64,000 nucleotides of DNA from Rhodoferax potami (GTDB taxonomy: Bacteria > Pseudomonadota > Gammaproteobacteria > Burkholderiales > Burkholderiaceae_C), in assembly GCF_032193805.1 (NCBI RefSeq), contig NZ_JAVBIK010000001.1, positions 1,571,001 through 1,635,000 of the forward strand. The letters are read 5' to 3'. Below are positions 35,391 to 44,789 of this stretch, in pieces. The notes below the pieces were generated by a model that ran no database searches, was not told where the DNA came from, and saw only the letters and a program-made list of their open reading frames with translations. The translations under genes and the position numbers were made by a program. How positions within the stretch are numbered: the first letter of the stretch is position 1; each line of letters starts with the position of its first letter.

Positions 35391-36806
35391 CTATGGGTGA
35401 AACACCGCCACAGTGCGCACCAAATCTTGGGCCTGTTGGCGCAAACTGCCGGCGGCAGCGGCCATTTCCTCGACCAGAGATGCATTTTGCTGGGTGGCCT
35501 GATCCATCTGGGCAACAGCTTCGCCGACCTCGTTCACACCTTCGGACTGCGCAGCGCTGGCGGCGCTGATCTCGCCCATGATGTCTGTCACCCGGCGGAT
35601 GCTGCTCACGACTTCGGTCATGGTTTCGCCAGCTTTATCGACCAAGGTAGTGCCTTGCTCCACACGGTCCACGCTGGTGCTGATCAGCGTTTTGATTTCT
35701 TTGGCAGCCTCGGCGGAGCGGCCGGCCAGGCTTCGGACCTCGCTGGCCACCACCGCGAAGCCACGCCCTTGTTCACCGGCGCGGGCCGCCTCGACTGCGG
35801 CGTTCAACGCCAGAATATTGGTCTGGAAGGCAATGCCATCAATGACTCCGATGATGTCGCTGATCTTGCGGCTCGCTTCATTGATGCCCTGCATGGTGAG
35901 CACCACTTCGCTCACCACCTCGCCACCGCGGGCCGCCGTGGTACTGGCGGTCATGGCGAGTGCGTTGGCCTGACGGGCACTTTCGGCCGACTGGGCCATT
36001 GCCCCTGTGAGCTGCGACATGGTGCTGGCCGTGCGTTGCAGATTGGCGGCGGTTTGCTCGGTCCGGTTGCTGAGGTCTTCGTTACCCGTCGCAATCTCGT
36101 CACAGGCTACATCGATGCTGCCGGTACTGCGACGCACCGCCGCAACTGCGGCATCCATGCGCGCCAGCGTTTCACGGAGCATGGTGCCACCGCGGGTGGT
36201 GGTCGGAATGTCGTGCACATTGAGGTCGATCGTGTTTTCCCGGTTGACCTGAGCCACGAGCACCCGCAACTCGTCGCCTTCCCGGCCTGCGCGAGCCATG
36301 TTGATCGCCATGATGGACTGCACGCCGGACTGGATGACCACGTACACCGAATGGATCACGACGCGGCCAAAGTTGGGCTCGGCGATGCAGTACAAACCAA
36401 AACCCGCCGCCTGCAAACGATCAAACACCACGTGGTGGATCGCATAGAGCACGGCACCGAAAACAATGACCCGCCAATCGCGGTAGGTCAAAAAGAGCGC
36501 CAAGGAAACAAACACCCCGAAGTGCATTTCTTCCATGCCCCTGGCGAGTTGGATGTGCAGTGCCACGAAAGAGACCAACACAAACGCCAGTACAAACCGG
36601 CTGAGCACGGTGTAACGGGCCACCGCAAACACCCCAAAGGCAAGCCCCAACAGCAACACCGTGGCGGTAATGGCCAGCCCGCTGTCTACAAAAGACAAGC
36701 CCAGTGCGACCGACACCACCGCAGACAACACAATGGCTGACAGCAGCACCTTGTCGCCCAACTGGGCAAGGGCTTCCGTACTGGTCCGGCTTTGAGCGAT
36801 GGTCAT
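35391..36806 (-). CDS. Methyl-accepting chemotaxis protein with membrane-embedded sensor
   Basis: 471 residues. The N-terminal region has about six membrane helices (residues 20-205) and no periplasmic domain. A conserved acid/His segment reads [23 protein letters not shown] and a later HHVVFD, a pattern I recall from other membrane-sensing receptors and kinases. The signalling domain follows, with [24 protein letters not shown] 36806 has CAGGAG upstream. The sensing role of the membrane His is inferred. Confidence 0.88.
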   Translation of the reverse strand: MTIAQSRTSTEALAQLGDKVLLSAIVLSAVVSVALGLSFVDSGLAITATVLLLGLAFGVFAVARYTVLSRFVLAFVLVSFVALHIQLARGMEEMHFGVFVSLALFLTYRDWRVIVFGAVLYAIHHVVFDRLQAAGFGLYCIAEPNFGRVVIHSVYVVIQSGVQSIMAINMARAGREGDELRVLVAQVNRENTIDLNVHDIPTTTRGGTMLRETLARMDAAVAAVRRSTGSIDVACDEIATGNEDLSNRTEQTAANLQRTASTMSQLTGAMAQSAESARQANALAMTASTTAARGGEVVSEVVLTMQGINEASRKISDIIGVIDGIAFQTNILALNAAVEAARAGEQGRGFAVVASEVRSLAGRSAEAAKEIKTLISTSVDRVEQGTTLVDKAGETMTEVVSSIRRVTDIMGEISAASAAQSEGVNEVGEAVAQMDQATQQNASLVEEMAAAAGSLRQQAQDLVRTVAVFHP

Positions 36807-36996
36807 GGGAACTCCTGTGTAACGGATTCCCACCATATCAAATTGTGAGCTTTTGCCAATGGCGAAAAGCACTAGGAATCCGGCACACATCCCCGCCTGA
36901 GACGGTCTGTTCACTCGGCACGCGATACACATTTTGTAACCGCTTGGCTTTTGCGCGGGAACAATCAGGCCAAAAACAAGAGACTACACTCTGTGG

Positions 36997-37401
36997 ATGC
37001 AATTGCTCGTCATAGATGATCATCCGATCGTGCGCCAAGGCTTGGTCGCAGCTTTGCGGCAACTCCAACCCGGGGTTGAGGTGCTCGAAGCGACTGACGG
37101 GGCCCACGGACTGGAGCTCTTGGAGCGGTATCCGCGCATCAAAGCGGTGCTGATCGATCTGGAAATGCAGCCATTGGGCGGCCTACCGACCATCCGCCAG
37201 ATTCGCCAGATGCAAACGGACTTGCCCGTGCTGGTAGTCGCTGGTTCTGAAAACCCGGCCGACTACCATGCAGCCATTCAAGCGGGTGCCAACGGCTATT
37301 GCCCCAAATCCAGCGGACTGCGCGCCATTCGCGAGGCGGTGCGCCAGGTACTGGACGGCAAACCCCATGTGCCAGACTTCATAGGTTCAGACCCCGCGTG
37401 A
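36997..37401 (+). CDS. Stand-alone receiver domain protein
   Basis: 134 residues, receiver domain only. Acidic pocket (DDHP at 7-10), phosphoacceptor Asp in VLIDLEMQ (about 50) and conserved Lys in GYCPKSS (about 105). The NarL-type HTH is missing. It is translationally coupled to the hybrid kinase that follows (GTGA), so it is probably a phosphotransfer output or regulator for it. Confidence 0.87.
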   Translation: MQLLVIDDHPIVRQGLVAALRQLQPGVEVLEATDGAHGLELLERYPRIKAVLIDLEMQPLGGLPTIRQIRQMQTDLPVLVVAGSENPADYHAAIQAGANGYCPKSSGLRAIREAVRQVLDGKPHVPDFIGSDPA

Positions 37402-39143
37402 GCCAAACGCAAACCCCGATGCTAGACCCGGAGCGGGTCCAGTTGCTGAGCTATTTCGGCTCCGCAGTGGCACTGGCCTGTTGCCTGTATGCCGGGTTCA
37501 ACTGGCTGATGGGCTTTTTCACGGGCGTGTGGATCATGCTGGGCAACGGCTTATTGCTGATGCTCAACCAGCTGCGGCTCGGCAGCATCGACAGCCACAG
37601 CGCCTACAACCGCTTGGCCACCACCCAAACCACCATTTGTTTTCTGGCCGTCTGTGCCGTGATCCAACAAACGGGCGGGGTGCAATCTCCGGTGATCGTG
37701 TGGGTAGCACTCGCCCCGATCGCGGCCACCCTGCTGTTTGGATTCACCAGCAGGACGGTGTTTTGGCTCCTGATGACGCTCGGGGCGGTGTCGGTGTTCG
37801 GCTTGCTGCCGCTGATCGGCATCCCGGTGCCCCGCAACTACAACACCGAGCTCACCCATGTCTTTTTCAGCTGCAGCCTATTTGGCTTTGTGTTGCTGCT
37901 GTTTTTGTTGACCCAGATTTTTGAGAGCACCAAAAACCGGGCGCTGCAACAGTCGGAAACCCACAACCGGGAACTGCGTCTGGCCAACGACCGGGTGGAA
38001 GCGGCCTATGTGGCCAAGTCCCGCTTTTTGGCAGCGGCAAGCCACGACTTGCGACAACCGGCGCATGCGCTGGGGATGTTTGTGGCCCGCTTGAGCCAAA
38101 TGCACAAGCGCCGGGTGGATGACACACAAACCGCAGAGAGCTACCCCGATCTGGTGCAGGGCGTCGAAGCCTCCGCACAGGCCTTGCAAGAGTTGCTGGA
38201 TGTGCTGTTTGACTACTCACGCCTGGAGGCCAACTCCACCGACAGCCCCTTGTGCCCGGTCAATGTGAATGCACTGTTCAACCAAATGCGCGTGCTGTTC
38301 TCGGAAACCGCCAACAGCAAAGGCCTGCGCCTGCGGATACGCCCCACATCGACCTGGATCATCAGCGACCCAGTGCTTTTGCAGCGAGTGCTGCTGAATT
38401 TGATCGCCAATGCGATCGAATACACCCCCTGCGGAACCGTGCTGGTCAGCTGCCGGCCCGCGGGCGGCGGTCAGCAAGCTTGTATCCAAGTATGGGACAG
38501 CGGCATCGGCATCGACCGGAGCTTGCACACCACGGTGTTTGAAGAGTTTTTCCAGGTCGAGAACCCTGAGCGGGATCGCGCCAAAGGCCTCGGTCTGGGG
38601 CTGAGCATGGTAGATCGCGCGTGCCGGCTGCTGGGCCACACGCTGAACTTGCGCTCCAACTTGGGTTGCGGCAGCCGTTTTTCTGTCACCGCGAATAGCA
38701 CGACCTTGCGTCCGGCTGTGGCCGAGCAGCCCCCAGTCGCTCAGCAAACTGTGGCCCATGATGTTCACGGCACGGCCATTTGGCTGATTGAAGACAACCA
38801 AATGGGTGGGGAGGCGCTGCAAGGCCTGCTGCAATCGTGGGGCTGCGACGTTACTTGGTTTGAAAGCGGCCAAGAAGCGCTTGAAGCCGCTGCAAACGGC
38901 AACTGGCCTGACTTCATCATCAGCGACTACCGTTTGCGCGACAACCTGACCGGCATCGAAGCGATTCTGGAATTGCGGGACGCAGCGCAATCCGACATCC
39001 CGGCCTGCCTGATCACCGGCGACCTGGAAGAAGACGTGAAATACCAGGCCCACCGCGCAGGCCTGACGCTCTTGAAGAAACCCATCCAGCCCGCCAAGCT
39101 GCGGAGCTTGCTGCGCCGGAGCGTGACAGTCGCGCTCGATTGA
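37398..39143 (+). CDS. Membrane hybrid sensor histidine kinase
   Basis: 581 residues from the GTG at 37398 (ATG at 37419 also possible). Six membrane helices (about residues 15-170), a coiled coil, HisKA (His in AAASHDLRQPAHAL), HATPase (NLIANAIEYTP, GIGIDRS, GLGLGLS) and a C-terminal receiver with Asp in FIISDYRLRD. The input is unknown. The upstream response regulator overlaps the start by 4 bp. Confidence 0.9.
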   Translation: MSQTQTPMLDPERVQLLSYFGSAVALACCLYAGFNWLMGFFTGVWIMLGNGLLLMLNQLRLGSIDSHSAYNRLATTQTTICFLAVCAVIQQTGGVQSPVIVWVALAPIAATLLFGFTSRTVFWLLMTLGAVSVFGLLPLIGIPVPRNYNTELTHVFFSCSLFGFVLLLFLLTQIFESTKNRALQQSETHNRELRLANDRVEAAYVAKSRFLAAASHDLRQPAHALGMFVARLSQMHKRRVDDTQTAESYPDLVQGVEASAQALQELLDVLFDYSRLEANSTDSPLCPVNVNALFNQMRVLFSETANSKGLRLRIRPTSTWIISDPVLLQRVLLNLIANAIEYTPCGTVLVSCRPAGGGQQACIQVWDSGIGIDRSLHTTVFEEFFQVENPERDRAKGLGLGLSMVDRACRLLGHTLNLRSNLGCGSRFSVTANSTTLRPAVAEQPPVAQQTVAHDVHGTAIWLIEDNQMGGEALQGLLQSWGCDVTWFESGQEALEAAANGNWPDFIISDYRLRDNLTGIEAILELRDAAQSDIPACLITGDLEEDVKYQAHRAGLTLLKKPIQPAKLRSLLRRSVTVALD

Positions 39144-39171
39144 AACAGGGCTGACCTTGCCTGCTGGCAAG

Positions 39172-39189
39172 GGGTCATGCACTTGTCAT
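39172..39189 (+). promoter_or_regulatory. Probable Pho box upstream of phoX
   Basis: GGGTCAT, 4 nt, TTGTCAT: two 7-bp half-sites spaced 11 bp apart, as PhoB requires. It lies 53 bp before the phoX ATG. Confidence 0.6.
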
Positions 39190-39241
39190 ACCGCCTACGT
39201 AGAGTGCGCCGGCAATCGTGCACAACCTACGTAATTTCAAC

Positions 39242-41482
39242 ATGCAATCCAACAGCCGTACCGACGTGCTCGCCACCGCGAGCCATGACGACGACAACCT
39301 CAACAACAGCAGCAACCCTTCACTCAACGACATCATCGATGCGCGCATGAGCCGCCGTGGTGTGTTCCGCGCTGCATTCAGCACTGCAGGCGGAGCCGTG
39401 CTTGGCTCTATGGGCCTGTCTGCCTGCGGCGGAGGCGGTAGCGCAGCATCGACCCCGGCCGCAACCGTGGCGAAGGCAGCCACTTTGGGCTTCACCGCTG
39501 TCGCAAAAAACAAGTTAGACACCGTCACTATCGCCACGGGTTACACCGCCCGTACCATCTACGCATTGGGTGACCCACTCACGGCCGCTACTAGCGCATA
39601 TTTGAACGACGGCACCGACACCGACTTTGACAACCGCGCAGGCGATCACCATGATGGCATGGAGTATTTCGGCCTGAGTACCTCAGGCACCGCAGACGCG
39701 AGCAGCAGCGACCGCGGCCTGCTCGTGATGAACCATGAAGCCATCACTGACCAATTCCTGCACGCCGCTGGCGTCAGCGCCCGACCACGCCCCGCTTCGG
39801 AGACCGACAAGGAAGTGCCCGCCCATGGCGTATCGATCGTGGAAGTACGCAAAACTGCAGGAGTTTTCAGCTACCAGCAGTCTTCCACCTTCAACCGCCG
39901 CATCACGCCGCTGACTCCGATGGAAATCAAAGGCGTAGCCCGGGGTAACGCCCTGATGCAAACCAAGTTCTCAAACACCGGCAACGACTGCCGCGGCACC
40001 ATCAACAATTGCGGCACAGGCTATACCCCCTGGGGCACCTACCTGTCCGGCGAAGAGAACTGGTCGGGTTACTTCACCCGCAGCGCAACTGACAACACCA
40101 CCCGCGGTGGCGCCACCGCCAAAAGTGTGATCTCGCTCAACCGCTACGGCCGCTCCCAAGGTGCCAGCAGTCGGCATGGCTGGGAAACATCCGGCACTGA
40201 CGACAAGTACGCCCGTTGGATCATCACGCAAGGTACCGGTGCTGCTACCGACGACTACCGCAATGAGATGAACACCTTCGGCTACATGGTGGAGATCGAC
40301 CCCTATGACAAAACGGCAGCTATCCGCAAGCGCACGACCCTGGGTCGATTCGCCCACGAGAGCGGCGTGTTCGGCAAAGTTACAGCGGGCAAACCACTCG
40401 CTGTATACATGGGCGACGACTCACGCGGCGAGTACATTTACAAATACGTCTCCAACACCACCTGGAGTGCAGCTGACGCCACTCCTGCCAACCGCATGAA
40501 CACCGGAGACAAGTACCTCGACAATGGCAAGCTGTATGTGGCCAAGTTCAACGCCGACGGCTCAGGCCAGTGGATTGAGCTGAGCATGTCCAACTCCACT
40601 TTGGCAAGCGCAACCAACTACAGCTTTGCCGACAATGGCGACGTAGCCATGAACAGCCGCCTGGCTGCTGACGCGGTGGGCGCTACCCGCATGGACCGCC
40701 CCGAATGGTGCGCAGTGAACCCGATCAATGGCGAGATTTACTACACACTCACCAACAACGCCAACCGTAAGCTGGAGCCCACCTCCAGCCAGCAGGGATT
40801 GGATGCTGCCAACCCTCGCAGCTACCAAGACTCTTTCAACAGCGGCGCCCTGGGCTCTGCCCAAAACGTAAACGGGCACATCTTGCGTATGCGCGAGGAC
40901 AGCGACGAACCCTCAGCAGTAAGCTTCCGCTGGGATGTCTACCTGTTCGGCGCGCAAGCCGATGCGGACACTGCGCTGGTGAACCTGTCGGGTCTGTCGA
41001 CCGACCAAGACTTCTCCAGCCCTGACGGCCTGTGGTTCAGCCCCAAATCCGGCCTGTGCTTTATCCAGACCGATGACGGCGCCTACACCGATGTCACCAA
41101 CTGCATGATGTTGATCGGCCGCCCGGGGCAAGTGGGCGACGGCACCACCCCGACCCTGAGCTACACCAAGGCCGACAACACCAAGGTCGATGTGCAAACC
41201 CGCATGGGCGTCAAGCCCACAGTGGATACGCTGCGCCGCTTCCTGGTCGGCCCCGTGGACTGCGAAATCACCGGCTGCTGCGAAACACCCGATGGCAAGG
41301 CACTGTTTGTGAATATCCAGCACCCGGGCGAAACCATCACCAAAGCCAATGTGTCAGACGCGAGCCAGTACTTGAGCCACTGGCCGGGCAATGCCGGCTA
41401 TGGCGCTGGAGGCGCCAATGCGCGCCCCCGCTCTGCCACCATCGTCATCACCAAAAATGACGGCGGTTTGATCGGTACCTGA
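39242..41482 (+). CDS. phoX: PhoX-type alkaline phosphatase
   Basis: 746 residues. Tat signal SRRGVFRAAF near residue 36, then a hydrophobic stretch and a Cys/Gly-rich LSACGGGG that resembles a lipobox. The mature part belongs to the DUF839/PhoX family, Ca2+/Fe-dependent phosphomonoesterases (GVSIVEVRKT, WGTYLSGEENW, FAHESGVFG). Periplasmic or surface-lipid anchored. An upstream Pho box supports phosphate regulation. An alternative GTG start lies at 39218. Confidence 0.88.
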   Translation: MQSNSRTDVLATASHDDDNLNNSSNPSLNDIIDARMSRRGVFRAAFSTAGGAVLGSMGLSACGGGGSAASTPAATVAKAATLGFTAVAKNKLDTVTIATGYTARTIYALGDPLTAATSAYLNDGTDTDFDNRAGDHHDGMEYFGLSTSGTADASSSDRGLLVMNHEAITDQFLHAAGVSARPRPASETDKEVPAHGVSIVEVRKTAGVFSYQQSSTFNRRITPLTPMEIKGVARGNALMQTKFSNTGNDCRGTINNCGTGYTPWGTYLSGEENWSGYFTRSATDNTTRGGATAKSVISLNRYGRSQGASSRHGWETSGTDDKYARWIITQGTGAATDDYRNEMNTFGYMVEIDPYDKTAAIRKRTTLGRFAHESGVFGKVTAGKPLAVYMGDDSRGEYIYKYVSNTTWSAADATPANRMNTGDKYLDNGKLYVAKFNADGSGQWIELSMSNSTLASATNYSFADNGDVAMNSRLAADAVGATRMDRPEWCAVNPINGEIYYTLTNNANRKLEPTSSQQGLDAANPRSYQDSFNSGALGSAQNVNGHILRMREDSDEPSAVSFRWDVYLFGAQADADTALVNLSGLSTDQDFSSPDGLWFSPKSGLCFIQTDDGAYTDVTNCMMLIGRPGQVGDGTTPTLSYTKADNTKVDVQTRMGVKPTVDTLRRFLVGPVDCEITGCCETPDGKALFVNIQHPGETITKANVSDASQYLSHWPGNAGYGAGGANARPRSATIVITKNDGGLIGT

Positions 41483-41490
41483 GTGCAAAC

Positions 41491-41507
41491 CGGGCGCTGA
41501 GCGCCCG
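41491..41507. terminator. Possible hairpin between phoX and putA
   Basis: CGGGCGC TGA GCGCCCG forms a perfect 7-bp stem 9 bp after the phoX stop. There is no T-tract, so its termination activity is uncertain. Confidence 0.4.
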
Positions 41508-41527
41508 TGCACAAGCACCGCAGCGGT

Positions 41528-44500
41528 TCAGTGCATGCCTGCCAACAAAGCGGCATTGCCTCCCGCGGCGGTGGTGTTCACCGTCACGGTTTGCTCCGCG
41601 CAGAAGCGGTACAAGTAGTGCGGGCCACCGGCTTTGGGGCCGGTGCCACTCAACCCTTCGCCGCCAAAAGGCTGCACACCCACCACCGCGCCGATCATGT
41701 TGCGGTTGATGTAGATGTTGCCCACATGGGCCTGCGCGGCCAGCGCTTGGGCGCGGCTGTCGATGCGGGTCTGGATGCCCAGCGTCAGGCCGTAACCCAG
41801 CGCGTTGATCTGGGCGATCACGTCTTCCGGGTTACCGTCCCAGCGCACCACTTGCAGCACCGGGCCGAAGATTTCGGCCTTCACTTGCGCAATGCTTTCC
41901 ACTTCAAAAGCGTGGGGCGCGATCAGGTTGGCTATGAGCGGACGCGACAACGCGTTTTGCTCCGTGTCCCCCGCCCGCGTTGCGGGCTCCTCCTTGACCT
42001 GCGCAAAACGCGTTGCCGCGCCCGCTCCGACCAGCACCTTTGACTCATTTTTCAGGCGAGTGATGTGGCGCTGGATGTTGTCGAACGCTTCGCGGTCAAT
42101 CACCGGGCCGAGGTCGGTGGTCAGGTCGGCCGGGTTACCCACCTGCAACTCTTGGGCTGCGCCTTGCAGCATCTCGATCACGCCATCGGCAATCGCGCTG
42201 TGCACCACCAGCAGGCGCAGCGCGGAGCAGCGCTGGCCGGCGGAGCGGAAGGCGCTCATCACCACCGCGTCCACCACCTGCTCGGGCAGCGCGCTGCTGT
42301 CGACCAGCATGGCGTTGATGCCACCGGTTTCGGCAATCAGCGGGACGATGGGCCCGTCTTTCGCAGCCAGCGCGCGCTGGATGATTTTGGCCACCTGGGT
42401 GGAGCCGGTGAACACCACTCCGGCCACGCCGGGCTGGGCTACAAGCGCCGCACCCACGGTTTCACCGGCGCCGTGCAAGAGCTGCAACGCGTCAGCTGGC
42501 ACACCAGCTGCCACCATCAAATCCACCGCAGCTTTGGCCACGCCGGGCGTTTGCTCGGCGGGCTTGGCCATGACGGTGTTGCCGGTAGCCAGTGCGGCAG
42601 CGACCTGACCCATGAAGATGGCCAGCGGGAAGTTCCAGGGGCTGATGCACACCCACACGCCGCGCGCAGTCAGGCGCAGGGTGTTGGTCTCGCCAGTCAC
42701 GCCGTATTGGTAGCCGGCCTGTGCATTGGCAACGACGGGACAAGCAATGGGCTGCATGATGCGCTGCGCCTCGTCGGCGTAATAGCGCAAGAAGTCCACC
42801 GCCTCGCGCACTTCGCTGACCGCGTCGCCCCAGGTCTTGAAGGCTTCTTTCACTAACAGTGCGCAAAACTGCGGCATAGCGGTTTGCAGTGCATCGGCAG
42901 CGCGGCGTAAGGTAGCAGCGCGCTCTTCCACCGGCACTTTGCTCCACTTTTGATAGCTGCTCGCGCATGCTGCATAAGCGCCAGGGATGTTTTTGACATC
43001 AAACTCCGGCACCACCGGCACAGGGGCGGTCTGCAACGCGGCCAACAGTGGGTCGCGCATGGCGGCCACGGTCAGGTCCAGGCCGGTGCTGTTGGCGCGG
43101 CTGCCCGGGTGCTTGCCGAACAGGTCGGCCGGCAGCGGCAGGCTGGGGTGCGGCTCTAGGCGCAAAGGCGAAATCAGCAGCTCGCCCATGCCCACCGATT
43201 CGTCGGCGAGCTGGTGCACAAAGCTGGAGTTGGCGCCATTCTCCAGCAGGCGGCGCACCAGATAAGCCAGCAAATCTTTGTGCGCACCCACCGGGGCGTA
43301 GACGCGGCAGGCCACCAGCGGGTTTTTGAGCACCTCGCGGAAGATGCCCTCGCCCATACCGTGCAGGCGCTGCAGCTCAAAGGGTGCGCCCGTTTTGGCG
43401 CCCATTTGAAGTATGGCGGCGATGGTGCCGGCGTTGTGGCCGGCAAACTGGGGGTAAATGGCATCGGGCACCGCCAGCAACGCGCGGGCGCAGGCCAGGT
43501 AGGACACATCGGTGTGGTGCTTGTGGGTGAACACGGGGTAGTGCGGCAGCCCCAACTCCTGGGCGCGCTTGACCTCCGCATCCCAGTACGCGCCCTTGAC
43601 CAGGCGGCACATCAGCTTGATTTGGTATTTGCGAGCCAGCGCGGTGACGTGCTCGATCAGCTCCAGCGCACGGGTCTGGTAGGCCTGCATGGCCAGCCCC
43701 AGTCCGGCCCACTGCGGGCAGTGCGCAGCCATTTGCACCAGCAGGGCTTCAAACACTTCGAGCGACAGCTCCAGGCGATCCACCTCTTCGGCGTCGATGG
43801 TGAGGTTGATGTTGGCGGCAGCGGCGGCTTCGCACAGCGTCCAGACGCGGGGCACCAACTCGTCCAGCACCGCCTGGCGATGTGCGTCTTCATAGCGCGG
43901 GTACAGGGCGCTGAGCTTGATAGAAATACCATCGTTTTCGGCCAGGGCGCTCGTCTTGTTTGTGCGAGCAGCTATGAATTCAATAGCATTCGCATAACTC
44001 TTGAGGTAGCGCAGCGCATCCTTGTCGGTGCGGGCACCTTCGCCGAGCATGTCGTAGCTGAAGCGCACATTGGCTTTTTTGCGAGACACATCGGCCTCTT
44101 TCATCGCCTCCGGCATGGTTTGGCCGAGCACAAATTGGCGACCCAAGAGCTGAACCGCGCGCAGCATGGCGGCCACCACGGTGCGGGCGCCGAGCTTGGC
44201 CATCATGCCGGGCTCGTTCTGCGCGTCCGGCAAAAAGTGCTTGGACAGGGCAATGGCGGTGCTGGACAGGCGGGAGAGGACCTTGTCGCCGCTGGCCTCA
44301 AAGTCGGCACGGCCCAGTTGGTCGGTGGTGAGCGCAATCGCGGTTTCGGCATCCGGGACGCGCAGCAAAGCCTCCGCCAAGCGCATCAGGGCCAGGCCCT
44401 CGGCGCTGGAGATGGGGTATTCCTTGAGCAGACTCTCCATCGCCCAAAAAGGCGGCGGGTTCTCGCGCACCGCTTGCACCCAAGACTCGGCGGAGCGGGC

Positions 44501-44632
44501 GGCATGGGCCCAGTCGAGCGCGCCTTCCAACACCTGCAAACGGTGGGAGACGATGTGGTCTTCCGCGCGATAGGGCGTGGGCAAACGGGGCGGGACGGGG
44601 GTGAACGCGGTAGAACGGGCAGACTGGGACAT
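41528..44632 (-). CDS. putA: Bifunctional proline dehydrogenase / glutamate semialdehyde dehydrogenase
   Basis: 1034 residues, a short PutA. PRODH domain (about residues 160-440, with RLVKGAYWDAEVKRAQ) and P5C dehydrogenase domain (about 540-1030) with nucleophile Cys in SAGQRCSALR and Glu in IAETGGINAM. It lacks the N-terminal RHH domain of E. coli PutA, so it cannot self-regulate. ATG 44632 follows GGAGTCGCT. Two family repeat copies are embedded (42941-42993 and 43950-43992); the second gives the insert NAIEFIAARTNKTSALAEND near residue 218. Confidence 0.94.
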   Translation of the reverse strand: MSQSARSTAFTPVPPRLPTPYRAEDHIVSHRLQVLEGALDWAHAARSAESWVQAVRENPPPFWAMESLLKEYPISSAEGLALMRLAEALLRVPDAETAIALTTDQLGRADFEASGDKVLSRLSSTAIALSKHFLPDAQNEPGMMAKLGARTVVAAMLRAVQLLGRQFVLGQTMPEAMKEADVSRKKANVRFSYDMLGEGARTDKDALRYLKSYANAIEFIAARTNKTSALAENDGISIKLSALYPRYEDAHRQAVLDELVPRVWTLCEAAAAANINLTIDAEEVDRLELSLEVFEALLVQMAAHCPQWAGLGLAMQAYQTRALELIEHVTALARKYQIKLMCRLVKGAYWDAEVKRAQELGLPHYPVFTHKHHTDVSYLACARALLAVPDAIYPQFAGHNAGTIAAILQMGAKTGAPFELQRLHGMGEGIFREVLKNPLVACRVYAPVGAHKDLLAYLVRRLLENGANSSFVHQLADESVGMGELLISPLRLEPHPSLPLPADLFGKHPGSRANSTGLDLTVAAMRDPLLAALQTAPVPVVPEFDVKNIPGAYAACASSYQKWSKVPVEERAATLRRAADALQTAMPQFCALLVKEAFKTWGDAVSEVREAVDFLRYYADEAQRIMQPIACPVVANAQAGYQYGVTGETNTLRLTARGVWVCISPWNFPLAIFMGQVAAALATGNTVMAKPAEQTPGVAKAAVDLMVAAGVPADALQLLHGAGETVGAALVAQPGVAGVVFTGSTQVAKIIQRALAAKDGPIVPLIAETGGINAMLVDSSALPEQVVDAVVMSAFRSAGQRCSALRLLVVHSAIADGVIEMLQGAAQELQVGNPADLTTDLGPVIDREAFDNIQRHITRLKNESKVLVGAGAATRFAQVKEEPATRAGDTEQNALSRPLIANLIAPHAFEVESIAQVKAEIFGPVLQVVRWDGNPEDVIAQINALGYGLTLGIQTRIDSRAQALAAQAHVGNIYINRNMIGAVVGVQPFGGEGLSGTGPKAGGPHYLYRFCAEQTVTVNTTAAGGNAALLAGMH
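42941..42993. repeat. Family repeat copy inside putA
   Basis: CTCCACTTTTGATAGCTGCT then CGCGCATGCTGCATAAGCGC and a T-run. It is among the best conserved copies and encodes AYAACASSYQKWS in putA, between the PRODH and P5CDH domains. Confidence 0.85.
43950..43992. repeat. Family repeat copy inside putA
   Basis: CTCGTCTTGTTTGTGCGAGC then AGCTATGAATTCAATAGCAT. It encodes an insert not expected in other PutA sequences, just before ISIKLSALYPRY. Confidence 0.8.
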
Positions 44633-44703
44633 AGCGACTCCTGCACAAGGCAACGAAATGATTTGTCGCTATTTTTCAGAAGATTAGCCTGAGTTTTTCT
44701 CTT

Positions 44704-44721
44704 TATTTATTTGAATAAATA
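44704..44721. promoter_or_regulatory. AT-rich palindrome upstream of putA
   Basis: TATTTATT TG AATAAATA: perfect 8-bp arms, 72 bp upstream of the putA start. AT-rich palindromes like this are typical Lrp/AsnC sites, and an Lrp gene lies at 46173. Confidence 0.5.
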
Positions 44722-44789
44722 GTGAATTTCTCTACCAACCATGCAAAAAGCCGGCCCACAGACTGGATTTTCACTACAGGGCAGAAGAA

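Noticed and set aside
35331-36740. 469-residue open frame antisense to the chemoreceptor
   Set aside because: Overlaps the conserved signalling domain on the other strand and has no recognisable domain.
43214-44692. 492-residue open frame antisense to putA
   Set aside because: Codon-shadow of a conserved gene; no family motifs or start signals.
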